Shown in pieces: positions 43,382-52,958 of a DNA stretch of 64,000 nucleotides; the first letter of the stretch is position 1; each line of letters opens with the position of its first letter. The stretch spans positions 23,874-87,873 of the forward strand of contig CAILYC010000031.1 of assembly GCA_903838355.1 (NCBI GenBank), written 5' to 3'. The position numbers and the translations under genes were made by a program. The notes beneath the pieces are model-generated. The model searched no databases, was not told the DNA's origin, and was given only the letters and a program-made list of their open reading frames with translations. The DNA is from an uncultured Burkholderiales bacterium (GTDB taxonomy: Bacteria > Pseudomonadota > Gammaproteobacteria > Burkholderiales > Burkholderiaceae_C).

Positions 43382-44638
43382 ATGGTGCGTGCGCCTTTGA
43401 TGTCCTTGGATGAAGCCATTGCTCTTGTGCTCGCGCAAGCCGTGCGTGAGCCCATGGCGCCTGAATGGGTGAGCACCTTTGAGGCCCAGGGTCGGGTGTT
43501 GGCCCAAGCGCTCACCTCTGAGCTTGATGTGCCCGCGCGAGACAACACCTCGATGGACGGTTATGCCTTGAACACGCGAGACCTGGCCCAGTGGCCCGAT
43601 TGCGCGCCCCTCAAGGTTGCCCAACGCATTGCGGCGGGCGCAGTGGGCTTGCCGCTTCAAATGGGTGAGGCTGCTCGAATTTTCACCGGTGCTTGGGTGC
43701 CCGAAGGCGCCAATGCGGTGGCCATGCAAGAAGATTGCGAGTTGCTCGAGAGTGGCGGCTTGCGCGTGTTGAAGGCCGTGTCGCCCGCGCAGTGGATTCG
43801 CCAGCAAGGTGAAGACGTGAGGGTCGGCCAAGAGGTACTCAGGGTCGGTGAACGACTCAACGCGGCGAGTCTGGGGCTGGCCGCGAGTGTCGGTGCGCAC
43901 CAGCTGTGCGTGGCCAAACGGCCTCGGGTGGCCTTGTTCTCCACTGGAGACGAGTTGGTGATGCCTGGTGAGGTGGCGCCCGGCGACATGTTGCCCGGTG
44001 CTATTTACAACTCCAATCGATTCTTTTTGCGCAGTTTGCTCATCTCTTTGGGTTGCACCTTGACGGACTACGGCATCGTGCCCGATCGGCGAGAAGCGAC
44101 CCAAGACGCTCTTAAAAGTGCGGCCCAAGAGAGCGATCTCATCCTCACCAGCGGTGGGGTGTCGGTGGGAGAAGAAGACCATGTAAAACCGAGCGTCGAA
44201 GCCTTGGGGACACTCCATTTATGGTCCTTGGCGATGAAGCCAGGCAAGCCCTTTGCACTCGGTGAGGTGAGGGCTGGAGACGGGGCGGGTGAGCGGCGTG
44301 CGCATTTCATGGGCTTGCCGGGCAACCCCGTGTCGAGTTTGGTGACATTTTTGATTTTGGTCAGGCCTTTTCTTTTGGCCTTGCAAGGTGCTACCCAAGT
44401 GCAAACGAAAGCGTTTCAGATGCAAGCGCATTTCGATTGGCCACGCGCCGACCCTAGGCAAGAATTTTTGCGTGTGCGGCGCAACCTTCAAGGCGGCCTG
44501 TCCCTTTTTGACAATCAAAGCTCGGGCGTGCTCACCTCTTGCGTCTGGGCCGATGGATTGGTGGACAATCCGCCCCAGAACCCTATTCGGCACGGCGACT
44601 GGGTGCGCTATTTGCCCTTCTCGGAGTTGGGTCTATGA
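43382..44638 (+). CDS. moeA: Molybdopterin molybdenumtransferase MoeA
   Basis: About 418 residues from ATG 43382 (GTG 43373 is possible). MoeA motifs present: DVPARDNTSMDGYAL, RIFTGAWVPEGANAVAMQED, the MPT-binding TSGGVSVGEEDHV and the GLPGNPVSS block. It inserts molybdate into adenylated molybdopterin. Its end overlaps the moaD start. Confidence 0.96.
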   Translation: MVRAPLMSLDEAIALVLAQAVREPMAPEWVSTFEAQGRVLAQALTSELDVPARDNTSMDGYALNTRDLAQWPDCAPLKVAQRIAAGAVGLPLQMGEAARIFTGAWVPEGANAVAMQEDCELLESGGLRVLKAVSPAQWIRQQGEDVRVGQEVLRVGERLNAASLGLAASVGAHQLCVAKRPRVALFSTGDELVMPGEVAPGDMLPGAIYNSNRFFLRSLLISLGCTLTDYGIVPDRREATQDALKSAAQESDLILTSGGVSVGEEDHVKPSVEALGTLHLWSLAMKPGKPFALGEVRAGDGAGERRAHFMGLPGNPVSSLVTFLILVRPFLLALQGATQVQTKAFQMQAHFDWPRADPRQEFLRVRRNLQGGLSLFDNQSSGVLTSCVWADGLVDNPPQNPIRHGDWVRYLPFSELGL

Positions 44639-44886
44639 TGATCCGCGTTAAATATTTCGCCGCCTTGCGAGAAGGTCTGGGGCTGGGTGAGGAGCGCTGG
44701 GAGGGTGTGGCTGAGGATGTGGCCGCGCTCAGGCAAGCCCTGTGCGCGCGCGGCGAGCCCTATGCGTCCGTGCTGGCAAGCGGGGTGGTTGTTCGTTGCG
44801 CCGTGAACCAAGAGTTGTGTGCGCCAAGCACGCCACTTCGTGAGGGTTGTGAAGTGGCTTTTTTCCCGCCCGTAACTGGAGGGTGA
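44635..44886 (+). CDS. moaD: Molybdopterin synthase sulfur carrier subunit MoaD
   Basis: About 83 residues beginning MMIRVKYFAALREGLGLGEE and ending FFPPVTGG. The C-terminal Gly-Gly, needed for thiocarboxylation, is present. The ubiquitin-like fold fits the length. The start overlaps the moeA stop; ATG 44638 is equally possible. Confidence 0.94.
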   Translation: MMIRVKYFAALREGLGLGEERWEGVAEDVAALRQALCARGEPYASVLASGVVVRCAVNQELCAPSTPLREGCEVAFFPPVTGG

Positions 44887-44890
44887 AGGC

Positions 44891-45406
44891 ATGAACACGA
44901 TTGTCGGGGATGCGCATCCTGATTTAAACAATTTCCCGCTGAGTGTCAGCATCCAGGTCGACGACTTTGATCTAAGCCAAGAGGTGGCACGCTTGCGAGC
45001 AAACGACGCCATGGTCGGGGCCGTGTGCACTTTTGTGGGCACGGTGCGAGACCGCCAAGGCGAGCAGGTGGTGAGCAGTTTGGAGCTTGAGCACTATCCT
45101 GGAATGACTGAGAAATCGATCCTGGCCATGATCGGTGAAGCGCGATCTCGCTTTGACATTCGAGGCGTGCGGGTGGTGCACCGAGTGGGACTGTTGAGCC
45201 CCAAGGACCAAGTGGTGTTGGTGGCGGTGACGTCTTCACACCGTTTGGAGAGTTTTCAGGCCTGCGAGTTTTTGATGGATTACTTGAAAACACAGGCCCC
45301 ATTTTGGAAAAAAGAAACTCGCCCTGATGGAGTTCAATGGGTCGATGCGCGGGTGAGCGATGATGCGGCCTTGGCCCGTTGGGGCATTGTCAGACCCAAT
45401 GCATGA
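44891..45406 (+). CDS. moaE: Molybdopterin synthase catalytic subunit MoaE
   Basis: A 171-residue catalytic subunit with GAVCTFVGTVRDRQGEQVVS, ELEHYPGMTE, RVVHRVGLLSPKDQVVLVAV and the active lysines in KTQAPFWKKE. With MoaD it converts precursor Z to molybdopterin. It begins four bases after moaD. About 20 N-terminal residues precede the usual core. A six-pair GGTCTG/CAGACC hairpin without T-run follows at 45431-45447. Confidence 0.95.
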   Translation: MNTIVGDAHPDLNNFPLSVSIQVDDFDLSQEVARLRANDAMVGAVCTFVGTVRDRQGEQVVSSLELEHYPGMTEKSILAMIGEARSRFDIRGVRVVHRVGLLSPKDQVVLVAVTSSHRLESFQACEFLMDYLKTQAPFWKKETRPDGVQWVDARVSDDAALARWGIVRPNA

Positions 45407-45476
45407 AATGAACAATGCGCTGCCCAGTGCGGTCTGTGGCCCAGACCCGGGTCCAGACAAAGCCGCGCCAGAGGCC

Positions 45477-46043
45477 TTAGTTCAAATATCCGTTCTCACC
45501 CCGGGTCACATTGGCAAAGTCACTCCCCCATGGACCGTCGTCATGGAGTGACAAGGTCACCGCATGTTTCCACTGAGCGGCTTCCACTGATTTGGTGAGC
45601 AAATGCTGAAAGCCTTGGAGCAATTCGTTGTCCAAGGTGAGTTGCAGTTGGCGCTCAGACGAGGCCACCTTCTCCGCCAATTCAATTTTCAGGCCCGCGT
45701 GTTCAAACATGGATGCTTGCAAATGGGTGACCAAAAAGGGGCGAGGTCCTGTGAGCAAGTTCTCGTGAATTTGAAACGGCGTGGAGAAATTGGATTGGTC
45801 AAGCGTGCTTTGGTGCACCAAGTCGGCCATGAGTTTTTTGGAGTGCTTGTCTAGGAGTGGGGTGTTGACCCCAGTTTGTTTGGCCACCAGTTCCGTGTTG
45901 AGTTGGTCCAAAGCGGGCAAGAGTTGGAGCGCAATGCGACGGGTCAACCAGACCTCAATGAGTTCTTTGTCATGGGTGTTCATGCGCAACAACACCCGGT
46001 CTTCGACCGGATCGTGCTCAACACAAATTTGATGGATGTTCAT
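45477..46043 (-). CDS. Conserved-looking hypothetical protein, 188 residues
   Basis: I do not recognise a named family. The protein is soluble, without signal peptide or membrane segment. It begins MNIHQICVEHDPVEDRVLLR and has a strand-rich first part followed by helices, with a Trp-Leu-Thr-Arg-Arg motif near residue 32 (VWLTRRIALQLLPALDQLN) and a sheet-like end. It is convergent with moaE and divergent from clpB, with 140 bases to clpB. Codon use looks coding over the full length, so the gene is probably real. Confidence 0.7.
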   Translation of the reverse strand: MNIHQICVEHDPVEDRVLLRMNTHDKELIEVWLTRRIALQLLPALDQLNTELVAKQTGVNTPLLDKHSKKLMADLVHQSTLDQSNFSTPFQIHENLLTGPRPFLVTHLQASMFEHAGLKIELAEKVASSERQLQLTLDNELLQGFQHLLTKSVEAAQWKHAVTLSLHDDGPWGSDFANVTRGENGYLN

Positions 46044-46109
46044 GGCGTTGGTTTTTAATCAGGGTCATGTGAAAAGTTTGATCAATATCAATTTAAGCAG
46101 ACCCTAGGG

Positions 46110-46137
46110 CTTGAATTCGAGGCTTGGGACCTCAATT
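46110..46137 (+). promoter_or_regulatory. Putative RpoH (sigma-32) promoter of clpB
   Basis: CTTGAA at 46110-46115, then 14 bases, then CCTCAATT at 46130-46137, against the consensus CTTGAA and CCCCATTT. It lies 46 bases before the clpB ATG. ClpB is a classical heat-shock gene, which supports the reading. Confidence 0.6.
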
Positions 46138-46183
46138 GATAATCACTACAAGATATTATTATTCAAAACGAGAGCAAATCGCC

Positions 46184-48781
46184 ATGCGAATCGATAAACT
46201 TACAACGAAATTTCAAGAGGCCTTGTCGGATGCGCAAACTTTGGCGCTTGGAAACGACAATGCCAGCATTGAAGTGCCCCATTTGACCATCGCGTTACTG
46301 GACCAGTCCGAGGGTGTAACACCACTTCTCCAGCGTGCCGGTGTCAACACCTCGGGTCTTAAAAAGGGGGCGCAAGCCTTGCTCGAGCGCGCCCCCAAAA
46401 CCACATCACGCGAACAAGTCCAAGTTGGGCGTGACGTCGTTACCTTGTTACAGTTGGCAGAAAAAGAGGCCATCAAACGCCAGGATCAATTTGTAGCGAG
46501 CGAGCTGTTTTTCTTTGTCTTGGCCGATGACAAGGGCGAGTGCGCGCAACTTGCCCGCGACAATGGCTTGAACAAAGCCAATTTGGAAGTTGCCATCAAG
46601 TCGTTGCGAGGCGGCGAGAGCGTCAACTCGGCCAACCCAGAGGGGCAACGCGAGGCGCTGAAAAAATACTGCATGGACCTCACCGAGCGGGCCCGAAAAG
46701 GCAAGCTCGACCCAGTGATTGGTCGCGACGATGAGATTCGCCGCGCCATACAAGTGCTGCAGCGCCGCTCCAAAAACAATCCTGTTTTGATTGGTGAGCC
46801 CGGTGTGGGCAAGACCGCGATCGTGGAAGGTTTGGCCCAGCGCATCGTCTCGGGTGAAGTGCCCGATTCCCTCAAAGGCAAGCGCGTCTTGTCCCTTGAT
46901 ATGGCCGCCCTCTTGGCCGGTGCCAAATTTCGTGGAGAGTTTGAAGAGCGCCTCAAAACCGTGCTCAGTGAACTCGCCAAGGACGAGGGACAGACCATTG
47001 TCTTCATCGATGAGCTCCACACCATGGTGGGGGCGGGCAAGGCCGAAGGCGCGATGGATGCGGGCAATATGCTCAAACCTGCCTTGGCCAGGGGTGAGTT
47101 GCATTGCGTGGGCGCAACGACCCTTGACGAGTACCGCAAATTCATTGAAAAAGACGCAGCCCTAGAGCGGCGTTTTCAAAAGATCATGGTGGGCGAGCCG
47201 ACCGTGGAGGCCACCATTGCGATTTTGCGCGGTCTACAAGAAAAATACGAAGTTCACCATGGCGTTGAGATCACCGACCCGGCCATCGTGGCCGCGGCCG
47301 AGCTCTCCCATCGCTACATCACCGATCGGTTTTTACCCGACAAGGCCATTGACTTGATTGACGAGGCGGCGGCCAAAATCAAAATCGAAATCGACTCCAA
47401 GCCCGAGGTCATGGACCGATTGGACCGGCGCCTCATTCAGCTCAAAATCGAGCGCGAAGCCGTGCGCAAAGAAACCGATGAGGCCTCGCAAAAACGCTTG
47501 CTGCTCTTGCAAGAAGAAATGGTCAAGCTCGAGAAAGAGTACGCCGACCTCGATGAGATTTGGAAAAGCGAGAAAGCCCAAGCCCAAGGCGGCGCCTTGG
47601 TAAAAGAAGAAATTGAGAGTCTGCGCTTTCAAATTGAGGAGTTCACCAGAAAGGGCGACTTCAACAAAGTGGCTGAGTTGCAGTACGGCAAATTGCCCGA
47701 GCTGGAAAAGCGGCTCAAAGAGGCCAATGCCCGTGAGAGCGACGCGCAACACAGCGGCACCGGGGTGCGCCGCTTGCTGCGCACCCAAGTGGGTGCAGAA
47801 GAAATCGCCGAAGTCGTGGCGCGTGCGACCGGCATCCCGGTCTCCAAACTCATGCAAGGCGAGAGAGACAAATTGCTTCAAATGGAGAGCTTTTTACACC
47901 AACGTGTGGTCGCCCAAGAGGAGGCGATCACCGCAGTGGCCAATGCCATCCGACGCTCTCGAGCGGGACTCGGAGACCCCAACCGGCCGACTGGATCCTT
48001 TCTCTTTTTGGGCCCCACCGGGGTGGGTAAAACCGAGCTGTGCAAAGCCTTGGCGGGCTTCATGTTTGACAGCGAAGACCACATGATTCGAGTCGACATG
48101 AGTGAGTTCATGGAAAAGCATTCGGTGAGCCGCTTGATCGGTGCGCCCCCAGGCTATGTGGGATACGACGAGGGAGGCTATTTGACCGAGGCTGTGCGCA
48201 GAAAACCCTATAGCGTGATTTTGCTCGATGAGGTGGAAAAAGCCCACCCCGACGTGTTCAACATCTTGCTGCAAGTCTTGGACGATGGACGTTTGACCGA
48301 TGGTCAAGGCCGCACGGTTGACTTCAAGAACACGGTCCTGGTGATGACGTCCAATATCGGCTCACACTTGATTCAGCGCAAAACTGGGCATGATCCCGTC
48401 GAGATCAAGGATGCGGTATTTGAGGAGCTGAAAAAACACTTCAGGCCAGAATTTTTGAACAGGATAGATGAGACGGTGGTTTTTCACTCTTTGAGCGCGG
48501 ACAACATCTCCCTCATCGCCGACATCCAACTCAAGGTCTTGGCTTCACGTTTGGCCAAAATCGATTTGACCATGGTGGTCTCTCCCGCCGCCTTGGCCGA
48601 ATTGGCCAAAGTCGGCTTTGACCCCCAGTATGGCGCCAGGCCCTTGAAGCGGGCGATTCAGCAGCGCATTGAAAACCCCCTCTCCAAGTTGCTCTTGGAG
48701 GGTTATTTCCATCCCAAGGAGGTGATCCATGTTGGGGTTGATCCGGTTTTGAAGCCCGGTGAGTTTTTCTTCACCAAGTAA
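46184..48781 (+). CDS. clpB: ATP-dependent chaperone ClpB
   Basis: About 865 residues from ATG 46184 ([18 protein letters not shown]); the open frame begins at 46124 inside the promoter. Domains: N-terminal Clp repeat, AAA1 with [13 protein letters not shown], the coiled-coil M domain (about residues 410-520, e.g. [20 protein letters not shown]), AAA2 with [14 protein letters not shown], and the C-terminal domain. It rescues aggregated proteins with DnaK. Confidence 0.97.
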   Translation: MRIDKLTTKFQEALSDAQTLALGNDNASIEVPHLTIALLDQSEGVTPLLQRAGVNTSGLKKGAQALLERAPKTTSREQVQVGRDVVTLLQLAEKEAIKRQDQFVASELFFFVLADDKGECAQLARDNGLNKANLEVAIKSLRGGESVNSANPEGQREALKKYCMDLTERARKGKLDPVIGRDDEIRRAIQVLQRRSKNNPVLIGEPGVGKTAIVEGLAQRIVSGEVPDSLKGKRVLSLDMAALLAGAKFRGEFEERLKTVLSELAKDEGQTIVFIDELHTMVGAGKAEGAMDAGNMLKPALARGELHCVGATTLDEYRKFIEKDAALERRFQKIMVGEPTVEATIAILRGLQEKYEVHHGVEITDPAIVAAAELSHRYITDRFLPDKAIDLIDEAAAKIKIEIDSKPEVMDRLDRRLIQLKIEREAVRKETDEASQKRLLLLQEEMVKLEKEYADLDEIWKSEKAQAQGGALVKEEIESLRFQIEEFTRKGDFNKVAELQYGKLPELEKRLKEANARESDAQHSGTGVRRLLRTQVGAEEIAEVVARATGIPVSKLMQGERDKLLQMESFLHQRVVAQEEAITAVANAIRRSRAGLGDPNRPTGSFLFLGPTGVGKTELCKALAGFMFDSEDHMIRVDMSEFMEKHSVSRLIGAPPGYVGYDEGGYLTEAVRRKPYSVILLDEVEKAHPDVFNILLQVLDDGRLTDGQGRTVDFKNTVLVMTSNIGSHLIQRKTGHDPVEIKDAVFEELKKHFRPEFLNRIDETVVFHSLSADNISLIADIQLKVLASRLAKIDLTMVVSPAALAELAKVGFDPQYGARPLKRAIQQRIENPLSKLLLEGYFHPKEVIHVGVDPVLKPGEFFFTK

Positions 48782-48927
48782 GGAGACTGGTGCTGAGGTC
48801 TTGGGTGAAGGGCTGGGCTCAGAGCGTCGCTTTGAGCGGTGGAGAGCTCAAGTTTTGGGAGAAGGATTGGAATTGGGATTGAAATCCAGTCTGAGATAGG
48901 GTCTTTAAAGCGGCTTGTAATCTGAGC

Positions 48928-48960
48928 TTTCATCTGGCTTTCATCTGGCTTTAATCTGGC
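48928..48960. repeat. Tandem 11-base repeat (TTTCATCTGGC x3) downstream of clpB
   Basis: Three adjoining 11-base units: two identical TTTCATCTGGC and a third with one change (TTTAATCTGGC). They lie in the 297-base gap between clpB and the MFS gene, where no gene or clear terminator is seen. Confidence 0.8.
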
Positions 48961-49078
48961 TTTGTGCCCAGGGGGTTCTCACTGTGGGAGAATCTGAGCC
49001 GGGTGTGTGAGTTGGCCTCTCGGGTTGATCTGAGGTTTGGCCTTTTGCGCGCCCATCCTCAGAAAGAGTCGTTTTTAC

Positions 49079-50356
49079 ATGAACACCGCCACCGTGAAGC
49101 CCGATGAGGGGCACGCATTGTCCTCGGCCCCCTTGTCCCATGAACCGCCGCCCGCCGACTCACACACGCCTTTGGCCAAAGATATCAAAATCATTGCTTT
49201 GGTGTGCTTGGCGCATTCGAGCTCGCATTTTTCACACCTGATTTTGCCCCTGATGTTTCCCATCTTTGTCAAAGTCTTTGGCCTGAGTTTTGCTGCCCTT
49301 GGGTTTTTGATGACGGTGTTTTTCAGCATCTCCGCGGTGGGCCAGGTCTTGGCGGGTTTTGTGGTGGACCGATTTGGCGCGCGTCCCGTGCTGTTGGGCT
49401 CTTTGTTTTTTTTGGGTCTGGGCTGCTTGGTGGCCGCGCAAGCCACGGGCTATGTTGACCTCTTGGTCTGTGCGGTTTTGATGGGGGTGGGCAATGCGTC
49501 CTTTCACCCGGCCGACTACACCATTTTTAATCAACGCGTCTCGCCCAAGCGGCTCGGCTACGCCTATTCTGCCCATGGACTCACGGGCAATTTGGGTTGG
49601 GCGGTAACGCCCGTGTTCATGGTGAGTTTGACGCAACTGTGGAGTTGGCAAGTGGCGTTTGTGGGGTCGGCTGTGTTGATCTTTGCCATTTTGGTGGTGC
49701 TGCTGCTCAATCAGCGTGACATCACCACCGAGGTCGCGGTGCACACGCAGGCGGCGCCCAACGTGCCGGCCTTGACCATTTTGAAATTGCCTATTTTGTG
49801 GTGGTGTTTTGGCTTCTTTCTTTTTTCCACCGTCATGCTGTCGGTCGTGCAAAATTTTGGTGTGACCATTTTGCAGCAACTCTTTGACGTGAGCACCCAA
49901 TCGGCAACAACCACCCTCACCGCCTACATGATCTGTGCCGCGGGGGGGATGTTCACCGGCGGTTTTGTTGCCTCCAGGTGGCCCAACCGCAGCGAGCGGG
50001 TGGTGGCGACGTGCATGAGTTTGGGTGCTGCGCTGGTGGTGCTGTGCGCAACGGGTTGGCTGGGCGCATTGGGCTCCATGGTGGTGCTCTCTGTCACCGG
50101 TTTTGCGCTGGGTATTGGAGGACCCTCGCGGGACTTGATGATTCGACGCGTGACGCCCAAAGGGGCCACTGGCCGGGTTTATGGTTTGGTCTACTCGGGC
50201 TTTGATGCGGGCTTTGCCCTGGCGCCAGCGGTGTTTGGTTTTTTCATGGACCACGCTTGGTTTGCCAGCACTTTGGTTGGGGGTGCTGTCACCCTTATCA
50301 TCAGCATGCTGCTCGCGCTCAAGGTGAGCCGTGAGGAGCCCATACAACTGCATTGA
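49079..50356 (+). CDS. MFS transporter, fosmidomycin-resistance (Fsr)-like
   Basis: About 425 residues from ATG 49079 with 12 predicted membrane segments in two halves. The MFS loop motif after helix 2 reads GFVVDRFGARPVLL, and HSSSHFSHLILPLMFPIFVK near the start recalls the Fsr subgroup. The first 50 residues are cytoplasmic and Pro/Ser-rich. It probably exports or imports a small anion or drug. The next gene starts 23 bases later, so the two may be co-transcribed, and its substrate may relate to a 2-oxoacid. Confidence 0.86.
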   Translation: MNTATVKPDEGHALSSAPLSHEPPPADSHTPLAKDIKIIALVCLAHSSSHFSHLILPLMFPIFVKVFGLSFAALGFLMTVFFSISAVGQVLAGFVVDRFGARPVLLGSLFFLGLGCLVAAQATGYVDLLVCAVLMGVGNASFHPADYTIFNQRVSPKRLGYAYSAHGLTGNLGWAVTPVFMVSLTQLWSWQVAFVGSAVLIFAILVVLLLNQRDITTEVAVHTQAAPNVPALTILKLPILWWCFGFFLFSTVMLSVVQNFGVTILQQLFDVSTQSATTTLTAYMICAAGGMFTGGFVASRWPNRSERVVATCMSLGAALVVLCATGWLGALGSMVVLSVTGFALGIGGPSRDLMIRRVTPKGATGRVYGLVYSGFDAGFALAPAVFGFFMDHAWFASTLVGGAVTLIISMLLALKVSREEPIQLH

Positions 50357-50379
50357 GTCAGAGGATGAGGAGACACGCG

Positions 50380-52113
50380 ATGAATTCAGAAACGAATAAC
50401 CCAACCCTTCCAGTACCGCCTGCCCAGTTGGCCGGTCACTTGCTCGTGAAGTGTTTGGTCGAGCAAGGGGTCACCCACGCCTTTGGTGTGCCAGGGGAGA
50501 GTTTTTTAGCGGTCTTGGATGGGTTTTATGCCCACCGAGAGAACATCACCTTTGTCATCAATCGACAAGAGGGGGGGGCGGCCAACATGGCCGAAGCCGC
50601 GGGCAAGCTCACGGGCCGCCCGGGGGTGTGCTTTGTCACGCGCGGACCCGGTGCCACCAATGCCTCCATCGGGGTGCACACCGCCTTTCAAGACAGCACA
50701 CCGATGGTCCTCTTTGTGGGCGATGTGGGGGGGGACTTCAGAGACCGTGAAGCCTTTCAAGAGTTGGATTTCAATAGTTTTTTTGGCCCCAGCACCAAAG
50801 GCATGGCCAAGCGAGTCGAGCGCATTGACCGCGCCGAGCGCATCCCTGAATATGTCGCCCGAGCTTTTGCCTTGGCAATGAACGGCAGGCCTGGTCCCGT
50901 GGTGGTGGTGCTGCCCGAGGACATGCTTCGTGAGCGCGTGCACGCTGAGCCACTGCCTCGGGTAGAAGCGGTGCAAGCTTGGTGCGATCCGGGTGCACTG
51001 CGGCAACTTCGAGCGATGCTTTTGCAAGCACAGCGCCCCTTGGTGATCGCGGGGGGAGGTGGCTGGAGCGTGCAAGCCGCTCAGGCGCTGGAGCGTTTTG
51101 CGCAGAATTGGCAACTGCCTGTGGCCTGCGCGTTTCGATTTCAAGACACCTTTGACAATGCGCACCCCTTGTACGCTGGCGAGGTGGGCATTGGCTTGAA
51201 TCCGAAGCTTGCCAAGCGCATCGAGCAAAGCGATTTGATTGTGGCCATTGGCCCGCGTTTGGGAGAGATGACCACCAATGGCTACACCCTGCTCAAGGCG
51301 CCTAAGCCTCATCAAAAACTCGTGCACATCCACTCGAGTGCCGATGAGCTGGGCCGGGTTTACCAAGCCGACTTGTCGATGCTCTCGACCATGAATGCGG
51401 CAGCGAGAAGTTTGGAGGTGCTCGACGCGCCCAATGAGGTGGCCTGGATCGAGTGGAGTCGACAGTCCCACCAAGACTATCTCGACAATTTGGTGCCCCA
51501 AGTGCTCCCTGGCCCAGTGGACCTCGCAGCGGTGATGGCGGTCTTATCGAAGACCCTGCCCGCCAACGCCGTGCTCACCAATGGGGCGGGCAATTTCTCC
51601 AGTTGGTTACACCGCTTTCATGTCTACCATGGACTCGCCAAGGGCTTTAAAACCCAACTCGCCCCGACCTCGGGCGCCATGGGCTATGGGGTTCCGGCGG
51701 CCATTGCGGCCAACATCCTCACCCAACGCGTGTCCTTTACCATTGCGGGGGATGGCGACTTTTTGATGAACGCTCAAGAGTTGGCCACGGCCACGCAGTG
51801 CGGCGCCAAAACCATCATTTTGCTGCTCAACAACGGCATGTATGGCACCATCCGCATGCACCAAGAGCGCCATTACCCCAAACGTGTGAGTGGCACCGCG
51901 CTCAACAATCCAGATTTTTGTGCGCTGGCGCGGGCCTATGGCTATGCAGCACACCGCATGCACGAGACCCGAGAGTTTGAGGGATTGCTGAGGGATGCGC
52001 TCGCACGCGACTCGGGCACCTTGATTGAGGTGATGCTCGACCCCGAGGTCATCACCACGCGCGGGAGTTTGAGCGCCATCACCGAGCATGCGCTCGGCCA
52101 GCAAGCCCCGTGA
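50380..52113 (+). CDS. Thiamine pyrophosphate enzyme, acetolactate synthase-like
   Basis: About 577 residues from ATG 50380, with AGGAG eight bases before it. The catalytic Glu is in FGVPGESFLAVLDGF (about residue 48), and the TPP/Mg motif is AGDGDFLMNAQELATATQ with LLLNNGMYG. All three domains of the family are present. It could be an acetolactate synthase-like, oxalyl-CoA- or benzoylformate-decarboxylase-like enzyme. No small regulatory subunit is adjacent, so biosynthetic ilvB is unlikely. The MFS gene upstream suggests a catabolic task. Confidence 0.88.
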   Translation: MNSETNNPTLPVPPAQLAGHLLVKCLVEQGVTHAFGVPGESFLAVLDGFYAHRENITFVINRQEGGAANMAEAAGKLTGRPGVCFVTRGPGATNASIGVHTAFQDSTPMVLFVGDVGGDFRDREAFQELDFNSFFGPSTKGMAKRVERIDRAERIPEYVARAFALAMNGRPGPVVVVLPEDMLRERVHAEPLPRVEAVQAWCDPGALRQLRAMLLQAQRPLVIAGGGGWSVQAAQALERFAQNWQLPVACAFRFQDTFDNAHPLYAGEVGIGLNPKLAKRIEQSDLIVAIGPRLGEMTTNGYTLLKAPKPHQKLVHIHSSADELGRVYQADLSMLSTMNAAARSLEVLDAPNEVAWIEWSRQSHQDYLDNLVPQVLPGPVDLAAVMAVLSKTLPANAVLTNGAGNFSSWLHRFHVYHGLAKGFKTQLAPTSGAMGYGVPAAIAANILTQRVSFTIAGDGDFLMNAQELATATQCGAKTIILLLNNGMYGTIRMHQERHYPKRVSGTALNNPDFCALARAYGYAAHRMHETREFEGLLRDALARDSGTLIEVMLDPEVITTRGSLSAITEHALGQQAP

Positions 52114-52206
52114 GTGAGTCGCTGGGTGTTGCTGGGCGCAAAAAAAGGGTGTATTTTTTTGTTTTCCGAGAACCTGTCGGCGATTGAAAAGGGTTAAGAT
52201 TCACGC

Positions 52207-52869
52207 ATGAGTACCATCAACGAAGTTTTTGAAATTCACCTCCACGGTGAGGTCCAGTTGCGAGACGATGTCAGTGCGGCCGAATTGCAAGAAGCCTTAA
52301 AGCCTCTTTGGAGTCAAACGGGTGAGAAGTCCTTGAAAAAAGGTGCTTCGAGCATCTATGACGATGAGCCCGGCATTGTGGTCAATGAAGAGACTCACAA
52401 GCTTGAGATTTGTTGGACGGTGCTCGGTGAGATGAGTTTTCATCAAAACTTGGACGAGTTTTGCATGGCGATCAACGAGCTCACCGCCTCCGGTTCGGCC
52501 TTTGAGGTGACCTTCTTTAATGAGCAGTTTGACGATGGTGACCAAGAAGATTTTGTGCCCGATGAGGACGATGAGGGTGAGTTTTTTGAAGAGTCCTTGC
52601 TCATTTTTGTCGGCCCCACACCGGCCGCCATCATGGATGTGCAGCGCGACGTGATGGTGCAAGACGTGGTGACGGTGCTTGAGCGCCACTTTGAGCCCAC
52701 CAAAATGTCTGGCGTGATCAAAGAGATTGACAAACTCTTCATCGAGAAATTTGAGAGCTTGATCAACTCCTTGGAGCGCATGCCTCACAGTCATGCCACC
52801 AAAAATTCGCCAACAGGCAAGCCGCCAAAGTCCGCCTTGAAGGGCAAGAACTCAAGACGCTTGCACTAA
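52207..52869 (+). CDS. Acidic conserved-looking hypothetical protein, 220 residues
   Basis: I do not recognise it surely. The protein has no signal peptide or membrane segment. It has an Asp/Glu-rich stretch at about residues 118-138 (FDDGDQEDFVPDEDDEGEF) and a basic tail of about 25 residues (KSALKGKNSRR), so charge is strongly polarised. The N-terminal part (EIHLHGEVQLRDD) looks strand-rich. Upstream, a T-run at 52156 follows an A-run. It stands alone between the TPP enzyme and the convergent fumarase gene. Confidence 0.75.
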   Translation: MSTINEVFEIHLHGEVQLRDDVSAAELQEALKPLWSQTGEKSLKKGASSIYDDEPGIVVNEETHKLEICWTVLGEMSFHQNLDEFCMAINELTASGSAFEVTFFNEQFDDGDQEDFVPDEDDEGEFFEESLLIFVGPTPAAIMDVQRDVMVQDVVTVLERHFEPTKMSGVIKEIDKLFIEKFESLINSLERMPHSHATKNSPTGKPPKSALKGKNSRRLH

Positions 52870-52958
52870 GGCAAATGCAGGCAGAGGTTCGCGATCTGGG
52901 GCTGGGGCCCTCAAGCGCCAAGGGACCCCTGTCTTAACATCTTCATCTCTTTATTTCT

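Noticed and set aside
49232..50404. Minus-strand open frame of 390 codons opposite the MFS gene
   Set aside because: The plus strand codes for a clear 12-helix transporter; the antisense product is low-complexity His/Gln/Arg sequence.
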